The position numbers and the translations under genes were made by a program. This document shows, piece after piece, positions 55,017 through 64,000 of a stretch of 64,000 nucleotides of DNA; positions within the stretch are counted from its first letter, which is position 1; each line of letters begins with the position of its first letter. The notes beneath the pieces are model-generated. The model searched no databases and was not told the DNA's origin. It worked only from the letters and a program-made list of their open reading frames with translations. The DNA lies in NCBI RefSeq assembly GCF_963855985.1, contig NC_087095.1, positions 8,194,001 through 8,258,000 on the forward strand, given 5' to 3'. Origin of the DNA: Ostrinia nubilalis. Taxonomy: Eukaryota; Arthropoda; Insecta; Lepidoptera; Crambidae.

Positions 55017-56349
55017 TTACTTATCCTTAAAATCATTTGGACAATTTTTTTTAAATAATTGAGTATTGAGTAAATATTGAGTTATCAAGTAACATTGCAA
55101 TCAACAAACATTTCCTTGAACTCGTCCATAGTTAAAGCTTGCGGTATTTTTAAACGCAACACGATACTGTCAAAGGCACTGCCGATATGAAAAGGCTTTG
55201 AAGCCATATCATCTGACGAGAATTTATTTGAAATTCCCCATAGGAATACTTTTGCTGCGTGCCAGATTACTCTGGCAATGTTTGAATTTTAATGACGCGA
55301 TGAGTGACGACACTGCTGTCACGAATTTTGTTCCGAGGCTCCAGATATTAACTTATCTTACGATTTGGAAATTACGATTTTCCCGGGGGATATCGATTCA
55401 TTTGGCGGATAAATTTGAATATTCTACCCAACGATATTTCGAGCTGAGTAACAATATTCCGATAAAAATTTCTTTGGCACAGATTTTGTACATTTACCAG
55501 CCACATTCTGCTGACAATGAAGCACGAAATAAAGGTTGTGTCTTCATTATGTGTAATGAACGTTTTCGCAGTTAGTTTAACATTTTAACCAAATTCCTTC
55601 ATTGGTTTTGTTTCGTTTTGCTTCACATCCTTCATGGTTCTTTTATTTTGTTTCAACTTTATTGGTGCGAAGTAATTTATTGAGCTAACTAACCATGACT
55701 GCCGCGATTTTTAACGAAAGCTCGTGACTTTTGTTAAATTGTGGAGCAATTTGGTGCCACATTATGTACAATTTTATTCAATTCGACTATTAGTTTTGGC
55801 TGGATAAGACCAAAAAGGTACAATTTTACAATTTTCATCACAACTCAACTTGCAACTTTTCTTCAACTCAATTGATGTGACTGTTTGCTACGTTTCAACC
55901 CCTATCTGAGAATATTTTAATAAGCTATTTCCTTTTCTATGTAGGTGTGTGGGAGTGTGTTTGTGTGTACACGCTTTGTTAGCTTTGTATCCACAAAGTA
56001 AGGAAGGGTCGTTCGTTATGAAATAGCAGACTTTAGCGACAATAAACTACGGTTTAACAATCGATTGTTGGCTATTTGTGTGCAAATATCCTTCTGAGGT
56101 AAAACCCGAAGGCAAATATTCGTGACCGTTTACTAGAGCGAGTATAGTGGAAGCCAGTTAAAATGACGCAATTCGGAATAAATGCAAGTTTTATTTTACG
56201 AGGATACCTCTCGTTTTGATAGTTTTTCTGGAGAAATGCCTGCTTTTATAACATTATGCGCCAGTAGTAAAATTAGACTAAATTAACAGTTTTAGATGAC
56301 TATCCTTCTTCTTGAGTCTTAGTTAATGTATTCTACGTAGATAAGGTAT
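55017..56349. other. Non-coding stretch
   Basis: 55198-55575 is open for 125 codons but the frame has a non-ATG start and no motif. Rest AT-rich. GGTAT at 56345-56349 is the left target duplication of the BEL/Pao element. Confidence 0.45.
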
Positions 56350-56606
56350 TGTATAAACCTACCATGAAACTTGTTTGTGTTATTTTGCCGAGAGATGTCA
56401 CTGCTCTTTGAGGGACGAAAAGCTGTACCGCGGTGTCCAGATTTTTTTCCCTGGCTTTATATACCTGGAGTATTTTGACATCTGTTAACCTTTGACAACT
56501 ATTGTGAACCATTGACAAGCAATAAATTGTCACCTACATATTGACGTCTTATTTATACCTAGATAAGAGTCCCTTAAGTGCGCCGAGAGTATCCGTGGTT
56601 TATTCA
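56350..56606 (+). repeat. BEL/Pao 5' LTR
   Basis: 257 bases, TGTATAAACC to TTTATTCA. It contains TTATATACC (56457-56465) and AATAAA (56522-56527). TGGTCCTTCGAGCCGG immediately follows (56607-56622) and would be the primer binding site; its 5' TGG fits a tRNA CCA end, tRNA not identified. Confidence 0.92.
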
Positions 56607-57200
56607 TGGTCCTTCGAGCCGGATATCATCAGGAAGCTGATGTCCATTGGGCACTGGTAACGGTGCAGGTGCCGCGATTACACTTCGTGCATTTTTGGAG
56701 GGGGGTGACGTCCTGGACAGTGGATCGCTGTCACAAACAGGACAGGTCAAGAAGCTGGGTCAGCTAGGAGCTGCTGACACCAGTTTGACAGTACCAGCTG
56801 TGGTGCTGTCAGGGCAACCAACTGGTTGAGGAAGATCAGGAGATGATGATGGTGGTGCTGCGCTGAGGTGGCGCCATCTGGTGGAAACACGCTCGGAGCC
56901 CTAGGGAGTTCGTGTTTGATGAAGAGTTCGCCGTCTATTGTGATAGTGTGTGAGTGAAACGGATACAACTGTGAGTACTCTTTTGGCATTTTATTTGAGA
57001 AGAAAGTTGAAGGATTTTGGACTTTATTTACACTGGTAGTTTAACTTAGAAATTTTAGAATAATATTTTAGGACTTAGAATAGTTTTGAAAAAGCGGTTG
57101 CTACGGGGAACCTATGCCCGATTTCTGTCAGAATTCTCAGACTTAGAATTTTTTTAGTATTTTTGGAAGTTTGTTTACATTTCAATTTTAACTGTCATTT

Positions 57201-59327
57201 ATGATGGAACGTTTAGAGAATTGTCAGTTTGACCTTGCGTCAAGAATAAAAAAAGCTAAGACGAATTTCCAAAAAAGTCCGAATGAGCGTTTGACCAAGG
57301 AGTATTTAGAGGGAAAGTTGGAACTACTTGAAGGTTTGTGGAGTGAATTTCTGTTGGGTCATAAGGAGTTGTTGCGCACTACGGAACCTAAATTATTATC
57401 CGAGTCGGCCTATATGCGAAGCGACACTTATGACAAAACAGAAGATTGTTATATTGATTATAAATGTAAATTAAAAGCGGGTTTATCTGAATACGTTATA
57501 ATCACAAGTTCTTCCAACACTGATTCTAACCAGCCCTCTCTACAGGCACCTAATGTAAAATTACCAAAAGTAAATATTCCGATCTTCTCAGGAAAGTACT
57601 CGGAATGGAACACCTTCCGAGACTTATTTCAGTCTTTGATACATTCGAACAAGACACTAGGAAATGCCCAAAAATTGCTCTATTTAAAGGGGTACTTGCA
57701 GGGTGAGGCCGAGCAACTTTTATGTAACATTCCGATTACTGATGGTAATTACGAGCATTGTTGGGGTTTATTAGACGAGAGGTACAACAACAAACGATAC
57801 ATCTGTCATCACATTTTGAAAAGACTGCTAAGCCAGAAAAATGTAACTTGTGAGTCGGCTAGTGGGTTTAAAGGGTTGATGGATACCACAAATGATTGTT
57901 TGTCAGCTCTGTCTAATATTGGCATAGATACGAGTACCTGGGACGTGCTGGTAATCCACATAATAACGCTGAAGTTGGACCCTGAATCAAAAAGGCAATG
58001 GGAGTTTAGCATTATGGATAATAACGCTACCGAGCTACCAACCTACGATCAGTTCGAACAGTTTCTTAAAAACCGTTACCGCGCCCTTGAATTTTTGAGT
58101 TCAGAGTCCAAACTAATTCCTAACAAATACTTGCCTGTAAATAAAATTAAAACCATGCACGTTGCCATGTTAGTCTGTCCCTTTTGTAAGAAGGAGCACA
58201 AATTGAGCACGTGTAAAGCGTTTAGGGATACGTCTGTGGATTTACGTCGCGAATTTGTTGCTTCTCACAATGTTTGCTTTTGTTGTCTCGGAAACAATCA
58301 CTCTGCCAAATTCTGTCGCAGTGAGTACAAGTGTCGCATCTGCAAGAGGAAGCACCACACTCTGCTGCATCCTACGAACAAGATTGCTGCTCAGGAACCC
58401 CAAAACGGGGAGGTTACTACGGCTGATACCAAGAAAGTTGGTGCTGTTATTTCCTGCACGTCTACAAGAAGCACTGTGGATTGTAGCCAGGTATTGCTAG
58501 CGACGGCACTTGTAGATACTGTGTCTAAATACGGCCAAACCTATACTATTCGTGCTTTACTGGATCAAGGGTCCCAATCCTCTTTTATTACGGAGGCCAT
58601 GGTTGATTTATTGGGGTTGAAGAAGATACCAGCTAGAGGGCAGATAGTAGGAGTAGGTGGCACGAACGGGCTCACGACAAGATCTATGGTGGAAATAAAA
58701 ATAGCATCACGGGTTGATCCAAACTTTATTATCACAGTGAAAGCTAATTTACTAGGGTCCATCACTTCGCTTTTGCCTAATCGAAAAATAAGAGCGGAGG
58801 AATGGAAGGAGCTTGAGGACATTGTCCTCGCGGATCCGAGCTATTATACTTCTAACAGTGTGGATTTGTTGTTGGGGTCAGAAGTATATAGCCGGGTAAT
58901 TCAAAACGGTGTCATGAAGGGACCGCTTGGTTCACAACTCGCTCAGTGTTCGTCATTGGGGTGGATTGTGTCTGGTGTCGTTAGCACGCCCACGAAGCCC
59001 TCTGAAACAATAAAAGTGATGCACTGTAGCGTGGAGGATAATCAGTTTCTAAGGAAATGTCGGAAGCTAGAAGATGACATTCCGTTGCCAAAGAAAGGAA
59101 CCTGTACGGAAAATGAAGAGACATGCGAGAGATACTGTACCAGAACTACTCGTAGAGATGAAACTGGTCGACACAATGAGCGTCTTCCGGTGAAGAACGA
59201 AGATCCCGATGTGAAGAATTCTGTGCAGATACCTGAAAAAAGAATGTATTCATTAGAACGAAGACTGAAGAACGGCGATCTGAAACAGAAATACTCAGAG
59301 GTTACTAATGAATATGTTGACATGAAT
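57201..59327 (+). pseudogene. BEL/Pao gag-protease region
   Basis: One frame from ATG 57201 shows the BEL/Pao gag (VNIPIFSGKYSEWNTFRDLF, then the LLYLKGYLQGEA region) and three Cys/His knuckles (CPFCKKEHKLSTC, CFCCLGNNHSAKFC, CRICKRKHHTLLH). The aspartic protease has the active-site block LLDQGSQSSFI, and the DUF1758-like LLLGSEVYSRVI and SLGWIVSG follow. About 700 codons are intact. The frame then runs into the inserted RTE tail and ends at its stop (59549), producing a 782-residue hybrid ORF. The polymerase start is missing. Confidence 0.85.
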
Positions 59328-59565
59328 ATGGCGGGGCACATAGCTCGTAGAGACGATGGCCGTTGGGGCAGGAAAGTTCTCGAGTGGCGACCACGGGCTG
59401 GAAGACGTAGCGTGGGCAGGCCTCCTACTAGGTGGACCGACGATCTGGTAAAGGTCGCGGGAAGAGCCTGGATGCGGGCAGCGCAGGACCGTTCATTGTG
59501 GAAAACCTTGGGGGAGGCCTTTGTCCAGCAGTGGACGTCATTTGGCTGAAAAGAAGAAGAAGAAG
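59328..59565 (+). mobile_element. RTE-like retroposon insertion with 14-bp target duplication and AAG tail
   Basis: ATGTTGACATGAAT occurs on both sides (59314-59327 and 59566-59579), so the insertion is exactly 238 bases. It encodes the family C-terminus (GRPPTRWTDDLVKV to QQWTSFG), stop, then AAG repeats. This is the best-bounded copy in the window. Confidence 0.95.
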
Positions 59566-59573
59566 ATGTTGAC

Positions 59574-59990
59574 ATGAATTTGGATCACGGTGAAGATTCT
59601 CCAACGGTGGCTGAGAAGATACTGTCAGACTTTTCTGTGGACGATCTCATGATGGGTTGTGAAATTGTCGATGAGGGGATTCAAATTTACAGAGAAATGA
59701 ATATGACGTTAGGTAAAGAAGAATGTGTGTTGCAGAAATTGTCTACTGACAATGAAGATTTGGTAAAGGCAATGGAAAAAGGTAAAGTAAGTCAACGGAA
59801 AGGAAACGAAGAAGCTCTGAAAGGAGAACCTGGTGAAGTAATAAAAGGTGGTGGTATTACCTGGAACCGAAGTGAAGATGTATACCGCTACAAGGTCGAC
59901 GTGCAGACCTACGGAGATCCTGAAACAAAAAGGAAGGTTAAAATAAAAGGGATACGCTTGAGAAATGCGATGGGTATTCAACAACAGTAG
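59574..59990 (+). pseudogene. BEL/Pao reverse transcriptase remnant
   Basis: The frame includes AEKILSDFSVDDLMMGCE, the palm active-site region (usually YVDDLM; S replaces Y), then ILQKLST-like and WNRSEDVYRY sequences. The upstream fingers are deleted, and downstream it is shortened before a stop. Confidence 0.75.
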
Positions 59991-60300
59991 AGATACAGAA
60001 GGCTATGGGTTGTATAGTATAGTTGCATGCCAATCTGAGAACTTTCGTGCTGATGTTGAAAGGTTAAAAGAAAACGTATACTTACCACCCAATCGTAGTT
60101 TTCTCCGTTTCTTGAATCCTTTTCTTGATGTGAAACAGTTGAAAATTGGTTGGAGACCTTGCAAACTTACAGCTTTATGAACGTCGTAAGGTAAAAACAT
60201 AGAGGTGGACTATATAAATTCGTCAACCTAAAAGTTGGTGATTTAGTTGTCATAACGGTGGACAACTAGCTACGGGTCTTGGCTTAGTGGCAGGGTGATT
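59991..60300 (+). pseudogene. BEL/Pao integrase-region remnants
   Basis: RSFLRFLNPFLDVK resembles the block before the BEL integrase zinc finger, and KVGDLVVITVDN resembles the integrase C-terminal part. The catalytic core between them is absent and stops intervene. Confidence 0.55.
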
Positions 60301-60595
60301 GTGGTCCATCCCGGTAACGATGATGTTCTAGTTGTTAGTTTCAAGGGTAACAAATTTGTCTCCTTCCTAAAGCTAAATAATTTTAGTTTATTTAGTTTTA
60401 AGGTTTTTATGTTTTGAGTATATTGAATGTGTTTTTGATATTTTACGGTACAGTGGTTTTTTACATGATTTATTTTTATTTTATTGTTGATGTGTACCGT
60501 AACATGTTTCATGGTGGGCGATGCATTCGCATTAAGTTTCATTGGGTTGTTTTTTCCTGTTGTTAAGGACCTAGGACGGTCCTTGGTGGGCGATA

Positions 60596-60851
60596 TGTAT
60601 AAACCTACCATGAAACTTGTTTGTGTTATTTGCCGAGAGATGTCACTGCTCTTTGAGGGACGAAAAGCTGTACCGCGGTGTCCAGATTTTTTTCCCTGGC
60701 TTTATATACCTGGAGTATTTTGACATCTGTTAACCTTTGACAACTATTGTGAACCATTGACAAGCAATAAATTGTCACCTACATATTGACGTCTTATTTA
60801 TACCTAGATAAGAGTCCCTTAAGTGCGCCGAGAGTATCCGTGGTTTATTCA
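60596..60851 (+). repeat. BEL/Pao 3' LTR
   Basis: 256 bases. It is preceded by GGACGGTCCTTGGTGGGCGA, which contains a short purine-rich stretch rather than a clean polypurine tract. GGTAT duplication follows. Confidence 0.92.
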
Positions 60852-60856
60852 GGTAT

Positions 60857-62215
60857 TCTATTAAATAACAAATAAGTATTTTAATTTGTTATGATGAAAT
60901 GTTTTGAATGAAAAGAGTGTTTGCACTTTTTTTGTTATTTTTGATTTCCCATGCTTTTGCTACATTTTACAAACATTCCAAGTCCTTTATTTTCATTTGG
61001 ACATTATTCATCCAATAAATGTCTATGCAAACGGAACAGAGAACCTTTTTGCCATATTTATAAAGGAATACTCGTAGCTGTCACTATCTCATCAGTCATT
61101 CCAAGACAAGATAAATGGTTAGACTCGGCTCTTACATTTGAATTACGTATCTCAAACAACTGCCGTGTGTATTGTTTTAGTTCTAGCCAATCTTAATCTA
61201 GCTCTATTCTAGGCATAACATATAACTATGTTAGTACAATGTAGGTAGGTACTTAACCTGAAATTGAATTGACCTTTTCATGTATTAAACCCAAAAACTA
61301 CTTACATACAAGAATTGCTCAAATTCCACAATGTTTTTGGAATTACCTAACAGTTTTTCAGTCACTATTTTTTAACGATTGAAGTTCTTATTGATCACTG
61401 AACTATCTTGAACATGCTAGTAGAATATAATCAAGCTTGACAGTTGCAGTTATAGTCCGTGGGAATTAGTATGTGACGTCATCAGAGATAGGTACTGCAC
61501 TATTGTACATGACCATTGAGTTTATCCGCACCTTTGCAAGTACATGACGTGACCTAATTGTATTTGTAATGTTCGAGATGTTTTTGAAAAAACATTTTTT
61601 TTACTTTAATCCAATTTTCACAAAATTAACCTAGGTACCTCTGATTTAATTTGACCGATAAAAATATTTTCAGTCCTTTCTGTACCTCTAGTACGAAAAA
61701 CTTTCGAGTTCGTTTCGTTTGCGTATTCAAAGTGCCATCGAAAAATTTTGTATGAAAAATTAAACAGCGCCCCCTATAGGTCATAAAAAGAAAAAAACAC
61801 CTAACTTTCGATTTTCTTTCGTATCGAGTTCAAATACTAGGCGTGACGAAAGATGGATTTTGTATGAAATAACGTAGTACGAACCTAATTTTGACAATCA
61901 ACGGTCGTTTCGTTGTCGTTGAAATCATCGAATGTTGTGTCACTGTCAATTTTGTTGTGAGAAGATTACGTTGATATAAATTTTACGTGTTTTTGAGGCT
62001 TAAATGTGGAGATTATGTGGTCGGCGAATTTATTTCCTTGTTTGGCATCATTTAGATTGTTTAGATGCTTTAAGTTAAGAGATTAGGAAGCATCCCAACA
62101 GTGAGTAAAAAAATATATTTTGTGGACATTTTTCCTAATGTTTGTTTATTTCATATCTAATAGGGCAACATAATAAGGAAAAACTTAAATCCTGATGTTG
62201 TGGTTGTTGCAGCGA
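60857..62215. other. Non-coding stretch
   Basis: AT-rich. 61690-61960 contains several TTTCGTTTCG/CGAAAG motifs and GTACGAAAAACTTTCGAG with a worn counterpart AGTACGAA at 61879-61886, possibly an old MITE. No frame is supported. Confidence 0.4.
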
Positions 62216-63160
62216 TCCCAAGTAGCATTTTACTCCATTTAAGAGTTCACTAGTCGTTCACATGTACTCCACAAGCTGTGTATGTCAGCTGTATACGAGC
62301 TGTATAGCTTGCTATAATGCTTTTATAGAACCAGTTTGGGCACAAATTAGGCAGCCTTAAGTTCACTATGGCTGTACATTAGCAGTATAATAGCATTATA
62401 ATAGCAGTTTAAGTAGTAACATCGGACTTAAGGCTGACTTACGGCACTATATGGGACGCAGTGTGAACCATACAACGTACGTGAGTGTAATAAAGAGTAA
62501 CAAGTGGCTAAATGCACAGCTTTCAAAGTTATAAAGTCCGACAAAAGTACTCCAATGCTACATAAAGTTCACGTGTGTCCTAAATTATTTCCACATTTTA
62601 ATATTAGTTTGGTATTTGTACGTGAGTGCCAAGAGGGAAACAACTCGGGCGGATAATCATTTATGCAAATAATAACACGGGTTTTAAATACTTAATAATG
62701 TTAATGCCATTGGGAATGCAACTTTATCGTGAAATGTATACATATTTACAGCTAAAATATTTACGCGCCTCTGTAAAAACGCGATATTCATTTTAAAATA
62801 TTTAAATCTGGCTGAGAGGAAATCTACAATTTTCAGTTTTTGATATTGCATTGGCATTATAATTATATTACGGTAATTAATTATAACATGAAACCAAAAC
62901 TCAATCGCTCTATCTGCGAATTTTGTGATAAATCTGCATTAATTTTGGAGATTTATTTGGTAAATATTTTAGGTTATGTAGAACAAAATGGTGGAAATGA
63001 AATACGGCTATGTGAACTGTTATAACTCCAATTTAATGCGGTGAGCGTATATTAGGTTCACATGTGTTCTGTTAGAATGCTGTTATCTATATGAAGTTCC
63101 ACATTTGTACCACTACAGCGCTAATGTCTATAAATTTATTCTAATGTGAACTTATGTAGG
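62216..63160. mobile_element. Relative of the 51700 element, one end only
   Basis: It starts GATCCCAAGTAGCATTTTA, sharing the ATCCCAAGTARC terminus, then GCTGTATA/AGCAGTATA repeats and CAGTTTGGGCACAAATTAGG, parallel to GCAATTTGGGCCCCAAAT at 51830. I cannot find the matching right end, so the boundary is arbitrary. Confidence 0.45.
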
Positions 63161-63166
63161 GGAGAG

Positions 63167-63359
63167 GGGGGCAGCTTTGAACAATTTTCATAGTTTATTA
63201 AATATCTTCTAAATTTGACTGATTTCATTATTTTTTTCTTCCTAGATAGAGGTCATGGTTATCACACAACAAAATAATGATGTTCTTCTTAATTGTTCAT
63301 GAACGCTTATTAAGATATTTAGATTTTTTCACAGACCTGTAAATGTTCAAAACTGCCCC
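63167..63359. repeat. Inverted repeat with GGGGCAG ends
   Basis: GGGGCAGCTTTGAACA (63168-63183) and TGTTCAAAACTGCCCC (63344-63359) are inverted with one mismatch, about 190 bases apart: possible MITE. Confidence 0.5.
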
Positions 63360-63370
63360 GTAGTCGGGGC

Positions 63371-64000
63371 CAGGGCCGGATCTACCTATGGGCTAATTGG
63401 GCTGCAGCCCAGGGCCCCGGGGTTACAAGGGGCCCCCAGATCCCGCTAAAAAGTAGGCCATAATTTGAAGAAAAAAAAAATAGTTGTCTGTAAAGTCGGT
63501 TTACAACGTTGACAACGTCATAAGAAAATATTGATTAAAAACGTTTCATATATTTTTGGTCCAAAATCAAAATTGCCGGCCAACAAAAAAAAGTGCTGTA
63601 TACTGACAGAATACGTCTGCCTTAACATTTGTTACTATGGCCCCAAAGCTGTAGCACCACTGTGCGTCGAGTTATTATTATTCCTTTTTATTGTTTGTAG
63701 GTACTCATGGTGCATTTTTTTGGGTATGCAGTGTATATGAACGACAATAAGTACATCGTGTTAACCAAAACATATTAAAAACGCCATGTTTCGGCAAGAT
63801 ACTTCGTTTGTTTTAGTAAATAGTTTAATCGTAAATGTTAAAAAGACATACTTTTAGAACTCAAATACTACAATGCACAGTGGTGCTACAGCTTTGGTGC
63901 CATAGTAACAAATGCTAAGGTGGACGTGTTCTATCAGAATACAGCACTTTTATTTTTTGGCCGGCACTTTTGATTTTGGACCAAAATGGATGATGTCCTT
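63371..64000. mobile_element. Possible hAT-like terminus and adjoining foldback
   Basis: CAGGGCCGGATCTACC at 63371 followed by GCAGCCCAGGGCCCCGGGG looks like a hAT-type end. Within it, 63552-63665 and 63874-63987 are inverted arms of about 114 bases, roughly 85-90% identical (TTTTTGGTCCAAAATCAAAA to GTAGCACCACTGTGC). The other terminus lies outside the window or is lost. Confidence 0.5.

Larger units (their letters stand above)
56350..60851 (+). mobile_element. BEL/Pao LTR retrotransposon, internally deleted
   Basis: LTRs at 56350-56606 and 60596-60851 start TG and end CA, flanked by GGTAT (56345-56349 and 60852-60856). They differ, as far as I can see, by one T. Gag and protease are present; most of RT, RNase H and integrase are missing, and an RTE tail is inserted at 59328. 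It needs another element to move. Confidence 0.92.

Noticed and set aside
55198..55575. 125-codon plus-strand frame, longest outside transposons
   Set aside because: Starts at a TTG, its first ATG is internal, and there is no family motif or splice pair.
59042..59575. 177-codon minus-strand frame
   Set aside because: Antisense shadow of the BEL gag end and the RTE insertion.
1..64000. CRISPR array, operon structure, replication origin or prokaryotic genes
   Set aside because: No regularly spaced repeats of that kind, no ribosome-binding-site-linked frames; introns and transposons are eukaryotic.

Overview
The window is AT-rich animal DNA of lepidopteran (moth or butterfly) type. The reasons are short GT-AG introns, one gene of the insect cytochrome-b5-related desaturase family, and a repeat content typical of moths: Helitrons with CTAG-type ends, RTE-like retroposon tails with ATG, CGAAC or AAG microsatellites, Harbinger and mariner elements, and many palindromic MITEs. 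I see no rRNA, confident tRNA, CRISPR or prokaryotic feature.

Layout. Bases 1-2186 hold the transposase half of a PIF/Harbinger transposon. Bases 2590-13357 hold the one confident host gene, a five-exon plus-strand cytochrome-b5-related/fatty acid desaturase-like gene (451 aa inferred). Intron 1 contains a second, near-identical and complete Harbinger copy (4027-7976), carrying a Myb/SANT-like gene and a four-exon HARBI1-type transposase. Intron 2 contains a 5'-truncated CR1/Jockey-like retroposon that is itself split by a deleted mariner with exact TA target duplication.

From 13.9 kb to the end there is no confident host coding sequence. A TATA/initiator/donor arrangement at 14.3 kb, an exon-like block at 37.2 kb and a possible last exon at 54.6 kb suggest, weakly, a plus-strand transcription unit with very long introns. 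GC-richer, CpG-containing patches at 17.6-18.5, 31.74-31.96, 46.0-46.2, 47.1-47.35 and 54.16-54.42 kb could be conserved regulatory DNA.

The large elements are a minus-strand DIRS-type tyrosine-recombinase retrotransposon (19373-24191) with apparently intact spliced gag, RT/RNase H/methyltransferase-like and recombinase frames, and a deleted BEL/Pao LTR retrotransposon (56350-60851) with 5-bp target duplication and an RTE insertion flanked by a 14-bp duplication. Around them lie at least eleven RTE-like 3' ends, two near-identical Helitrons, a nested DNA element (42365-45127), a 2.3-kb element with inverted ends (51700-53991) and some ten MITEs. The most unusual structures are a perfect 118-bp inverted repeat at 51297-51595 and a snap-back duplication of host flank plus DIRS end at 18978-19378.

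All exon joins, element classes and repeat boundaries were read by eye. No database search or alignment program was run.
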